A stretch of 9,126 nt of DNA from the NCBI GenBank assembly GCA_023457135.1, contig JAEWMO010000131.1, positions 1-9,126 on the forward strand, read 5' to 3'. Shown here in pieces: positions 1 to 5,797 of this stretch. Every line of letters starts with the position of its first letter. Positions within the stretch are counted from its first letter, which is position 1. A program made the translations under genes and the position numbers. Source of the DNA: Methanobacteriota archaeon (lineage in GTDB: Archaea > Halobacteriota > Methanomicrobia > Methanomicrobiales > Methanoculleaceae). The notes beneath the pieces were generated by a model. It did not search any database and was not told the DNA's origin. It worked only from the letters and a program-made list of their open reading frames with translations.

Positions 1-1
1 T

Positions 2-709
2 GAGAGAGATACGCTCTTCCAGGTCTCGACGATCGACGCGCTCCTGCAGGGCACCTACGACGGCAGCATGACGTTCGACGAGCTTGCAACGCACGGGGAT
101 CTCGGGATCGGGTGCGGCGACCGGCTCGACGGGGAACTGGTCGGCGTGGACGGGGAATGGTACCTGGTCCGGACCGACGGCCGGGCCTCCCCGGTCGCCG
201 GGAGCACGACGACGCCCTTTGCCGCCGCGACCTTCTTTGACCCGGACCTCATGGTCACGGTCGGGGAGCCGGTGAACCTGACCGGGCTCGGCCACTGCCT
301 CGATGCGGAGATTCCCTCGGAGAATCTCTTTTACGCGGTCCGGATGGACGGCACCTTCCCGCGGGTGGTGACCCGGAGCGTGCCCATCCAGGAGAAACCC
401 TACCCGCGTCTCGTCGACGTGACGGCAAACCAGACGGTCTTTACGTTCGAGAACGTCACCGGGACGGTCGTCGGGTTCCGGACCCCTGCGATGGTCGGGG
501 GGATCAACGTCCCGGGCTACCACCTCCACTTCATCACGGGTGACCGCACCGCCGGCGGGCACCTGCTCGATATAACGGTGCCCGAAGGCTCCGGCGTGCA
601 GGTCGACGTCACGGCGAACTTCAGTATGGCCCTCCCCGCGGCAGGGGACTTCTGGACGGTCGACCTCTCCGGCGACCTCTCGGAAGACCTCGAACGGGTG
701 GAGAAGTAA
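2..709 (+). CDS. budA: Acetolactate decarboxylase, 5'-truncated by the window edge
   Basis: Converts (S)-2-acetolactate to acetoin and CO2 with a bound Zn ion. The frame is open from base 2 (first visible residues ERDTLFQVSTIDALLQGTYDG, a typical family N-terminal region), so the ATG at 68 is internal and the true start lies upstream. About 235 residues are visible. The metal site is recognisable: GYHLHF gives two His (visible residues 174 and 176) and GGHLLD the third (187), the same 2 and 11 residue spacing as the His ligands of the Brevibacillus enzyme. A Glu in DGELV (about 45) and an Arg in VTRSVP (about 125) fall where the family's catalytic Glu and Arg are expected. The protein ends at VEK with TAA. 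Any signal peptide is outside the window. Convergent with usp1. Identification is strong; the physiological role in a methanogen is unclear, possibly disposal of surplus acetolactate from branched-chain amino acid synthesis. Confidence 0.93.
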   Translation, partial: ERDTLFQVSTIDALLQGTYDGSMTFDELATHGDLGIGCGDRLDGELVGVDGEWYLVRTDGRASPVAGSTTTPFAAATFFDPDLMVTVGEPVNLTGLGHCLDAEIPSENLFYAVRMDGTFPRVVTRSVPIQEKPYPRLVDVTANQTVFTFENVTGTVVGFRTPAMVGGINVPGYHLHFITGDRTAGGHLLDITVPEGSGVQVDVTANFSMALPAAGDFWTVDLSGDLSEDLERVEK

Positions 710-738
710 CACCTCCCCGGGAAGCCATCCCCCCTCTG

Positions 739-743
739 TTTTT
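739..743 (+). terminator. Possible T-tract terminator after acetolactate decarboxylase
   Basis: A short run of five T residues about 30 nt after the decarboxylase stop, in a pyrimidine-rich stretch. Archaeal RNA polymerase can terminate at oligo-dT without a hairpin, so this is a plausible but weak terminator. Confidence 0.3.
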
Positions 744-792
744 CCAGCCCTCCATAAAGGATCGGGGGGTTCACGGCACCGGGGCGGTTGCC

Positions 793-799
793 AAAAAAA
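793..799 (-). terminator. T7-tract terminator of the usp2-permease-usp1 operon
   Basis: Seven A residues on the + strand read as T7 on the - strand, 8 nt after the usp1 TAA stop. This fits the oligo-dT terminators of archaea. Next to it (775-792) is an imperfect hairpin, GGCA/TGCC plus CCG/CGG with one bulged T, lying beyond the T-tract for - strand transcription. Confidence 0.5.
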
Positions 800-807
800 G
801 TGAGTGA

Positions 808-1257
808 TTACCTGACGACGAGCAGCGGCGGCCTGACCGCACCGCCGATTTCCTCGAGGAGGGCGCTGAGCCGGGTCTTCCCGCTCCTGCCGAAAGCGCC
901 CATGACAACCAGCCCGTATTCGCCGGAGTTCGCCTCTTTGAGCACCTCATCCCTGGCGCTGCCTTCGACGATCTTTGCGGAGGTCCGGACCTTCTCGCCC
1001 GCACAGCGGGTGAGGATGCTGTTCTGGTCGTCCTGGATGCTCTTGCGCATATCCCCCCAGATCTTGCCCTCATAATCCTTCAGCTGGGCACAGATGCCGC
1101 TCTGGGTGCAGAAGTTGAACGCCAGCGCTTTTGCCTCCGCGATATCCAGCACCGAGAAGAGAACCATCTCGGCATTCTTCCGCTTTGCCAGTTCAATTGC
1201 ATGCAGAGCCGCTTTCTGGCTCCACTTCGAACCATCGATGAGCACGAGAATCTTCAT
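808..1257 (-). CDS. Universal stress protein (UspA family), degenerate ATP loop
   Basis: A 149-residue single-domain universal stress protein with an alpha/beta nucleotide-binding-like fold. It opens with MKILVLIDGSKWSQKA (first strand and DGS loop) and ends with the usual GLVVMGAFGRSGK...PPLLVV pattern. In ATP-binding members the loop G-x2-G-x9-G-S/T closes with Gly-Ser; here GRSGKTRLSALLE is followed by Glu-Ile, so the phosphate-contacting GS pair is missing and ATP binding is doubtful. Two Cys sit close together in FCTQSGIC (50, 56). Last gene of the operon. I chose ATG at 1257 because GGTGTGA lies 5 nt upstream of it. A GTG at 1266 would add three residues and overlap the permease stop in a GTGA arrangement, but has no good ribosome site. 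Either way translation is probably coupled to the permease. Confidence 0.9.
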   Translation of the reverse strand: MKILVLIDGSKWSQKAALHAIELAKRKNAEMVLFSVLDIAEAKALAFNFCTQSGICAQLKDYEGKIWGDMRKSIQDDQNSILTRCAGEKVRTSAKIVEGSARDEVLKEANSGEYGLVVMGAFGRSGKTRLSALLEEIGGAVRPPLLVVR

Positions 1258-1262
1258 GTTAC

Positions 1263-2585
1263 TCACACCACAAACTTCAGCCAGAGCATAACGAATCCTA
1301 CTGCCACCGTCACGAAGAGCACCAGCATCCCCACCTTCAGGAACTCAATGAAGGAGATGCCAAATCCTTCGCGCTCGGCGATACCGATGACGACCACGTT
1401 TGCCGACGCCCCGATGGCGGTCCCGTTCCCGCCGAGACATGCACCGAGGGCGAGCGCCCACCAGAGCGGGTAGACGTCCATCGTCGCCCCGAGATCGTGG
1501 ATGAGCGGGATCATCGCCGCGGTCAGGGGGATGTTGTCCACGATCGCCGAGGCGATCGCGGCAAACCAGGTCACGATGAACATCGCCTCCCCGGTCGAGT
1601 CGATGTTCTCTATCATCACCGAGGCGATGCCTGAGATGATGCCGGTCTCGACGAGGGCGCCGACGATGACGAAGAGCCCCCCGAAGAAGAAGAGGGCCGG
1701 CCACTCGATCTTCTCGAATATCTCTTCAGGAGACTGTCTGCTCCAGAAGAGGAGGATCGCCGCCCCGATGAGGGCCACCTCGGCCGGTTCGAGCCCCATC
1801 GCCGGGTCGACGAACGGCAGGACGACATGCAGGATCTCTCCAATCCGGTCGTGGATAAAGAAGAGGAGGACCACAAAGAGGATGACAATCACAGACTTGT
1901 TGAAGAGCGACCGGTCGACGATCGCCGCCCGCTCGTCGAGGCCTTCGAGCGTCCGGACCATCGCGGTGCGCTCATCGGCGTTCACCCGCATCGACCGGCC
2001 ATAGATAAGATACATCATCAGGAGCAGGATCGCCATATTGACGACCATAATGGGGCCGAGGTGAATCAGGAACTCATTGAACGTCAGTCCGGCAGACGAC
2101 GCGATCATGATGTTCGGCGGGTCGCCGATGAGCGTCGCCGCCCCCCCGATGTTCGAGGCGAAGATCTCCGTGACCAGGAAGGGAACGGGGTTGAGTTTCA
2201 TCACCCGTGCGACGTAGAGAAGCATCGGCGTGAGGAGGAGGACCGTGGTGACGTTGTCAAGGAACGCGCTCACGAGGGCGGTCACGAGCGCGAAGAGAAT
2301 GAGAACCCGGATCGGACTTCCTTTTGCAAGTTTCGCCGTCCGTATCGCGATATACTCGAAGAGGCCACTGCCCCGGGCGGTATTGACGATGATCATCATC
2401 CCGAGCAGCAGGAAGATCGTCCCGAAGTCGACATGCTCGAGAAGGCCCTCCCAGGGGACGATCCCGATGAAGACGACGATCGCCGCGCCGAACATGGCGG
2501 CAACAGCCCGGTGGATCCGCTCGTCGATGATGAGCGCGTAGGTGAAGAGAAAGACCGCTACGGCGATCAGTGCAACAACTTCCAT
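1263..2585 (-). CDS. ArsB/NhaD-family (ion transporter superfamily) permease
   Basis: A 440-residue polytopic membrane protein with about 10-12 hydrophobic segments (for example residues 2-20, 28-45, 54-69, 91-109, 174-195, 230-244, 268-281, 296-312, 335-350, 371-385, 414-437). It shows the internal repeat of the ion transporter (IT/ArsB-NhaD/SLC13-like) superfamily: first half SAFLDNVTT (106-114) and GDPPN (154-158), second half SAIVDNIPL (346-354) and GGNGTAIGASAN (385-396). Family members move arsenite, Na+/H+, or dicarboxylates; the sequence alone does not fix the substrate, and there is no ArsA, ArsR or arsenate reductase gene nearby, which weakens an arsenic role. ATG at 2585 is preferred (GGGTG 5 nt upstream) over a TTG one codon earlier. 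It starts 11 nt after usp2 stops and ends 5 nt before usp1, so the three genes form one operon. Confidence 0.9.
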   Translation of the reverse strand: MEVVALIAVAVFLFTYALIIDERIHRAVAAMFGAAIVVFIGIVPWEGLLEHVDFGTIFLLLGMMIIVNTARGSGLFEYIAIRTAKLAKGSPIRVLILFALVTALVSAFLDNVTTVLLLTPMLLYVARVMKLNPVPFLVTEIFASNIGGAATLIGDPPNIMIASSAGLTFNEFLIHLGPIMVVNMAILLLMMYLIYGRSMRVNADERTAMVRTLEGLDERAAIVDRSLFNKSVIVILFVVLLFFIHDRIGEILHVVLPFVDPAMGLEPAEVALIGAAILLFWSRQSPEEIFEKIEWPALFFFGGLFVIVGALVETGIISGIASVMIENIDSTGEAMFIVTWFAAIASAIVDNIPLTAAMIPLIHDLGATMDVYPLWWALALGACLGGNGTAIGASANVVVIGIAEREGFGISFIEFLKVGMLVLFVTVAVGFVMLWLKFVV

Positions 2586-2596
2586 CAAGGCACCCG

Positions 2597-3139
2597 TCAG
2601 TAGATGAGCGCTGGCGTCTCCACCTGCTGGCAGATGCGCAGGACAACCGGGCTGATCGAGTCGCCGGTCGACTCCCCGCCGGCATAGCGGCGGCAGATCG
2701 CGATCATGTCGTGGTTATTTGCCATGCTGACGACGTCGTCGCCGGTATGCCCGACGAAGATCCGCGTCTTTGTCGAGAAGCCGCGCTCTTTGAGTTTTGC
2801 CGCGGCCCGGTCGAGGATCGTTCTGCCGGTCTCCTCCTTCTTTGCCCGGAACTCCTCCGCGGCCTCATGATCGAGCGCCTGCTCAAGGAGCCCGATCACC
2901 GTGGCGTCGGTGATGTAGGCGAGCGATATGGTGGCATCATAGGCCGAGAGCACCTCGATAGCATCGTCGGTGAGGTCATAGACGAAGAGGTCGAACGGTA
3001 TCAGGATGGACCGGACCTCCGGGATGAGCATCTCCTCGTCGGTCAGCAGAAACTCGCTGTAGTCCTTGAGGACCGCATCGTAGCGCCTCCCGACGATGTC
3101 TTTGAACTTTCGCTGAATCAGGGAAGAAGAGTATCCCAT
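2597..3139 (-). CDS. Divergent universal stress protein with N-terminal extension
   Basis: A 180-residue protein, first gene of the operon with the permease and usp1. Residues 1-42 are an extension (MGYSSSLIQRKFKDIVGRRY...) unlike a normal USP start; from residue 43 (VRSILIPFDLFVYDL) the pattern follows the UspA fold: first strand, helix, second strand ISLAYITDA, long charged helix 88-119, strand KTRIFVG, then MIAICRR and a C-terminal strand TPALIY. The DGS-like first loop is DLF, and the G-x2-G-x9-GS loop is replaced by RRYAGGESTGDSIS, so nucleotide binding is doubtful. The start is well supported: GGAGTGA lies 6 nt upstream of ATG 3139. A sensor or regulator of the neighbouring permease is a reasonable inference, not shown by the sequence. 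Family assignment is likely but more remote than for usp1. Confidence 0.78.
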   Translation of the reverse strand: MGYSSSLIQRKFKDIVGRRYDAVLKDYSEFLLTDEEMLIPEVRSILIPFDLFVYDLTDDAIEVLSAYDATISLAYITDATVIGLLEQALDHEAAEEFRAKKEETGRTILDRAAAKLKERGFSTKTRIFVGHTGDDVVSMANNHDMIAICRRYAGGESTGDSISPVVLRICQQVETPALIY

Positions 3140-3145
3140 TGCAAA

Positions 3146-3152
3146 TCACTCC
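3146..3152 (-). promoter_or_regulatory. Strong Shine-Dalgarno of usp2
   Basis: GGAGTGA on the - strand, 6 nt before ATG 3139, a near match to the archaeal anti-SD complement GGAGGTGA. It fixes the start of the first operon gene. Confidence 0.75.
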
Positions 3153-3172
3153 TACGTTTTCCAGAACTCTCG

Positions 3173-3186
3173 TTTAATACTTTTGT
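3173..3186 (-). promoter_or_regulatory. Candidate TATA box for the usp2-permease-usp1 operon
   Basis: The - strand reads ACAAAAGTATTAAA, an A/T island in a GC-rich background. If the box is the upstream half (3178-3186), transcription would begin about 3155 and leave a short leader containing the Shine-Dalgarno. A box centred on the downstream half would start within the ribosome site, so the exact element is uncertain. Confidence 0.35.
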
Positions 3187-3189
3187 CCG

Positions 3190-3216
3190 TTCTCCCGCCG
3201 GGAAGGCGGCGGAGAT
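3190..3216. repeat. Imperfect inverted repeat after amzA
   Basis: On the - strand CTCCGCCG and CGGCGGGAG flank a five-base loop and pair with one bulged G, just after the amzA stop. No T-tract follows directly, so it is at best a weak terminator or RNA 3'-end stabiliser between amzA and the usp2 operon. Confidence 0.4.
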
Positions 3217-3221
3217 TGCCG

Positions 3222-3761
3222 TCACTTCTCGCCCCGCGACACGAGCGCCTTCCGGCACTCCGGACAGAGCATGTTCCTCTTCCGGTCCAGCTCGTCCAGC
3301 GTCCGCGGCCGGAACATCACGCACTCGGGGTTATCGCAGTGGTCGAGGCCGAGGAGGTGGCCGAGTTCGTGGGCTCCCTCTTTTGCGGCCCGGTCGATCA
3401 GGTCGGCGTCGTCAGGCGTCCTGTCGTAGTAGTCGTTTCCGAGACGGGCGGTCGAGACGACGGCGACGCCGCTTGCCGGCCTCGCGAGGCCGAAGACGAA
3501 GTCGCATGCGCCGACGTAGAGGTCGCGGGAGGTGACGAGCAGCAGCGGCCCGGAGATTGCGTACCTGCGGGTGAGGGTGTCCTGCAGACGGTCCAGGATC
3601 TTTTGAGCATCGTGCTGGTTGCGGTTCCTGTCATAGCCGTCGATAAGGAGCGGGTACTCGACGAGCCCGGTCTCTCGTCCCAGGATCATCGCGATCATCC
3701 GGGCAACCGGGAGTTCGAGGCCTTCCGGGGCCTGCCGGTCCCAAAGAATATTGATGCCCAT
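3222..3761 (-). CDS. amzA: Archaemetzincin zinc metalloprotease
   Basis: A 179-residue soluble metallopeptidase of the archaemetzincin (archaelysin) family, of full family length. The catalytic motif is intact: HELGHLLGLDH at 131-141 (three zinc-binding His, catalytic Glu132), directly followed by the family-specific Cys142 and Cys147, the Met-turn Met149 (ECVM), and a C-terminal CPEC pair (166, 169). The four Cys form the second, structural zinc site of this family. The N-terminal strand begins at once (MGINILWD), and an in-frame TAG two codons upstream means ATG 3761 is the only possible start. No Shine-Dalgarno is present. It diverges from the UPF0146 gene with only 17 bp between start codons; its TATA-like element lies within that gene. 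Natural substrates of the family are not well defined. Confidence 0.95.
   Translation of the reverse strand: MGINILWDRQAPEGLELPVARMIAMILGRETGLVEYPLLIDGYDRNRNQHDAQKILDRLQDTLTRRYAISGPLLLVTSRDLYVGACDFVFGLARPASGVAVVSTARLGNDYYDRTPDDADLIDRAAKEGAHELGHLLGLDHCDNPECVMFRPRTLDELDRKRNMLCPECRKALVSRGEK
3747..3752 (+). promoter_or_regulatory. TATA-like element for the UPF0146 gene, inside amzA
   Basis: AATATT (in AAAGAATATTGAT) is centred about 29 nt before ATG 3779. With the usual archaeal TATA-to-start distance of about 26 nt, transcription would begin near 3776, giving an essentially leaderless mRNA, consistent with the lack of a Shine-Dalgarno. Confidence 0.5.
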
Positions 3762-3781
3762 TACCTAAGATCTGGGTAATG
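3759..3781. repeat. Inverted repeat spanning both divergent start codons
   Basis: CATTACC (3759-3765) and GGTAATG (3775-3781) are perfect 7-bp arms around a 9-bp spacer. Each arm contains the start codon of one gene, so both genes begin with GGTAATG. The dyad centre is 3770. Confidence 0.7.
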
Positions 3782-4186
3782 AGTCAGTATAAACGTATTG
3801 AGCGGAGTATCGGGGAGTATATTGCCGGACGGTACACCCGCGCCGTGGAAGTGGGCATCGGCAACAATCCGGACGCCGCACGAATCGTCGCGGCCGCCGG
3901 GGCCCTCGTTCTCTGCACCGATATCAGGTCCGGCATCCGGCACGACGATCTGACTATCGTGGTCGACGATATCTTCGAGCCCGATCCGGGGCTGTATGCG
4001 GGTGCGGACCTGATCTACGCCATTCGTCCGGGCGTGGAGATGGTCCCGTCGCTGATCGCGCTTGCCCGCCGGGTCAACAGCGACCTTCTCGTCTACCACC
4101 TGGGCTGCGAGATCTACGAGGACGGTGGCGAGGTCCTGGACTGCGGTCCGGTCCTCCTCCACCGCTACCACCGCCGCCGCCCCTAA
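3779..4186 (+). CDS. UPF0146 family protein (Rossmann-like, function unknown)
   Basis: A 135-residue archaeal protein of the UPF0146 family. It has the start of a Rossmann/SAM-methyltransferase-like fold: VEVGIGNN (23-30) resembles the glycine-rich motif I, CTDIR (46-50) places an acidic residue at the end of strand 2, and VVDDIFEP (61-68) and LIYAIRPG (78-85) follow as in other family members. The C-terminal part is short, so a full methyltransferase fold is not present; activity is unproven. ATG 3779 is the only start before an upstream in-frame stop, and no Shine-Dalgarno precedes it. Its TAA overlaps the rfcL TAG in tail-to-tail orientation. Confidence 0.85.
   Translation: MSQYKRIERSIGEYIAGRYTRAVEVGIGNNPDAARIVAAAGALVLCTDIRSGIRHDDLTIVVDDIFEPDPGLYAGADLIYAIRPGVEMVPSLIALARRVNSDLLVYHLGCEIYEDGGEVLDCGPVLLHRYHRRRP
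3788..3793 (-). promoter_or_regulatory. TATA box for amzA, inside the UPF0146 gene
   Basis: The - strand reads TTTATA (within CGTTTATACT), a classical archaeal box A, centred about 29 nt before ATG 3761. The predicted transcription start is about 3764, again nearly leaderless. Confidence 0.55.
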
Positions 4187-5547
4187 AAGAGCGTCGCCTG
4201 GCCGGGGGGCGGGCTGTCGCGGGTCTCTTTTTCATCGGCAGGGGGATCGTCGTCCCCTGACTTCCTGCTCTTTCCGGGGGCCTTCTCTTTGCCGGATGCC
4301 TTCTTCTCTTTCGCCTTCTCCTCTTTTGCCACGTCTTTGACGATCTTCGTGGCCCGTGCCTTGTCGTGGATGAAGAGGTTCAGTTCGTCGGCATCAAGCC
4401 CGAACTCGCGGACGTAACCTGCCGGGTCCTGCTCGACCAGGATGCCGATCGCGGTGAAGAAGTCCTCCCGGAGAGCATCCTCCGGTATATGGGTCATCTC
4501 GCTGAGCTTCCGGGTCAGGCCGGCCCGGACCGCCTTCTGCTTCTTTGACGCCCCCATCTTCTGCCAGCGTGACGGCGGCATGATCCGGCCGTGGATGCCG
4601 CTGCCCCCGGCGGCGTCGGCGACGCCGAGGAGCATCACGGCGCTCGCGTATCGCCAGAGAGTGTAATACTGCCGCCGGTAGGTCCGGCCGATGTACTCGT
4701 CCGCCCGTGCGAGGCAGGTGTAGCCCTGCGCCTGTGAAGCGAGGTCGGGCAGCTGGTCGAGGTTCCCCTCGAGCCACTGCTCGACGGCGTCGGGGGTGTC
4801 CTCGACCTCGACCGCCATCCGGAGCAGGTCGGCATCTCTCCGCCCCTTGAATGTCGCGCCCACGAGCTCGAAGATGGTGGACCGCTCGTCCTTTGCGGAG
4901 GTCTGGACATCGCCCACCTCGAGCCGGTCGTTCCCGATGGCCGCGGCGTAGAGCATGTTCACCGCGGCCCGCATGTCACCGCCGGCGCGTTCGGCGATCC
5001 CTTCGAGCGCGGCGGGATCGCACGCCACGCCCTCCGCGGTGCAGATCTGGCGGAGGCGCGGGACGATCGAACGGGCCTGGAGCGCCCGGAACTGCACCGG
5101 CTCCGTGGCCGTCTTGAGCTCTCTCGTGAGGGAGTAATAGTCGTTTGCGATCAGGATGATCGGCTGCCTTGATCCAGCGATGATATCCACGATCGCCTTC
5201 GCCCCGCCCCGGTCCGCCTGCCCGTGCAGGTTGTCGGCCTCATCAAGCAGGATGAGTTTGCGGCTCGCCCCGGAGAGGCTGGCCGTGGTGGACCCCGACC
5301 CCGCCACCCGTTCGAGAGCGGCTTTGGTCCGCTGGTCGGAGGCGTTCAGCTCCACCACCTCCCAGTTCATGTCGTTTGCGAGGGCATGGGCGCTCGAGGT
5401 CTTCCCGATGCCGGGCTTCCCGTAGAGGACGAGCGGCTTCTTCTGCCGCGTCCAGTCCCGCGCCCACTCGTACATCTGCCTGACTGCCCCGGAGTTCCCC
5501 ACGACGTCCTGGAGGCGCTGCGGCCTGTACTTCTCCGCCCAGTCCAT
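4183..5547 (-). CDS. rfcL: Replication factor C large subunit (clamp loader)
   Basis: A 454-residue AAA+ ATPase that, with RfcS, loads the PCNA sliding clamp on DNA. It starts with the RFC box WAEKYRPQRLQDVVGN (3-18). Walker A is GKPGIGKT (43-50), Walker B LILLDEAD (98-105), and sensor-1 follows near ILIAND. The AAA+ lid and a helical collar domain reach to about 385, then comes a charged Lys/Glu/Asp-rich tail (about 393-448) and a C-terminal GQATLF. QATLF matches the start of the PCNA-interacting (PIP) motif seen at the end of archaeal RfcL, but the protein stops before the usual trailing aromatic residues. The start is certain: an in-frame TAG lies three codons upstream of ATG 5547. No Shine-Dalgarno is visible. 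The stop overlaps that of the UPF0146 gene. Confidence 0.97.
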   Translation of the reverse strand: MDWAEKYRPQRLQDVVGNSGAVRQMYEWARDWTRQKKPLVLYGKPGIGKTSSAHALANDMNWEVVELNASDQRTKAALERVAGSGSTTASLSGASRKLILLDEADNLHGQADRGGAKAIVDIIAGSRQPIILIANDYYSLTRELKTATEPVQFRALQARSIVPRLRQICTAEGVACDPAALEGIAERAGGDMRAAVNMLYAAAIGNDRLEVGDVQTSAKDERSTIFELVGATFKGRRDADLLRMAVEVEDTPDAVEQWLEGNLDQLPDLASQAQGYTCLARADEYIGRTYRRQYYTLWRYASAVMLLGVADAAGGSGIHGRIMPPSRWQKMGASKKQKAVRAGLTRKLSEMTHIPEDALREDFFTAIGILVEQDPAGYVREFGLDADELNLFIHDKARATKIVKDVAKEEKAKEKKASGKEKAPGKSRKSGDDDPPADEKETRDSPPPGQATLF

Positions 5548-5570
5548 ATGGATCTATTCGGCGTGGCGCA

Positions 5571-5577
5571 TCAAAAA
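5571..5577 (-). promoter_or_regulatory. Candidate TATA-like element of rfcL
   Basis: The - strand reads TTTTTGA, the only A/T-rich stretch close upstream of rfcL, centred 27 nt before ATG 5547. A start at about 5548 would make the transcript leaderless, which fits the missing Shine-Dalgarno. The box is a weak match. Confidence 0.35.
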
Positions 5578-5587
5578 CCCAACCCCG

Positions 5588-5735
5588 CCGGTGGCGCACC
5601 GGCCCGTGCCGTCCCCCTGCGGGAGCGCCGCCCGTCCCGACAGGGCTCTCCGGCGGGCATTTCCCGGGAATCGGGGCCGGCCGGGTGCATCCCGGCGGTA
5701 TCGGTTCCCTGAGCAGAGTGCATAATACCGGGGAA
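5588..5735. repeat. GC-rich, dyad-rich divergent spacer between rfcL and mmp2
   Basis: This is most of the 250-bp spacer and contains no credible gene. It holds several perfect dyads: CCGGTG/CACCGG (5588-5602, 3-nt spacer), the palindrome TTCCCGGGAA (5661-5670), GGCCGGCC (5675-5682), GCCGGG/CCCGGC around TGCAT (5680-5696), and CGGTAT/ATACCG (5696-5701 and 5725-5730). Part of this is expected from high GC, so function is open. Confidence 0.45.
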
Positions 5736-5748
5736 TCAAATACATTAT
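5736..5748 (+). promoter_or_regulatory. Candidate promoter of the mmp2-mtxX operon
   Basis: TCAAATACATTAT is an A/T-rich box following GC-rich DNA. A start about 26 nt downstream (near 5770) would give a leader of about 28 nt that includes the GGTG ribosome site. A second A/T patch (ACCATAAAG, 5766-5774) is an alternative but would leave almost no leader. Confidence 0.4.
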
Positions 5749-5797
5749 CTCTGATGAGGCTGAATACCATAAAGAAAAGTAGATTGTTGGTGTTCTT

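Noticed and set aside
1263..2585. Arsenic resistance operon
   Set aside because: The permease belongs to the broader ArsB/NhaD superfamily, but no arsenic-related regulator, ATPase or reductase is nearby, so the substrate is left open.
1827..3535. Long open frames on the + strand (1827-2603 and 2570-3535) opposite the permease, usp2 and amzA
   Set aside because: They are antisense shadows in GC-rich DNA: highly charged Arg/Asp/Glu composition, no recognisable domain, and they overlap genes with clear family motifs.
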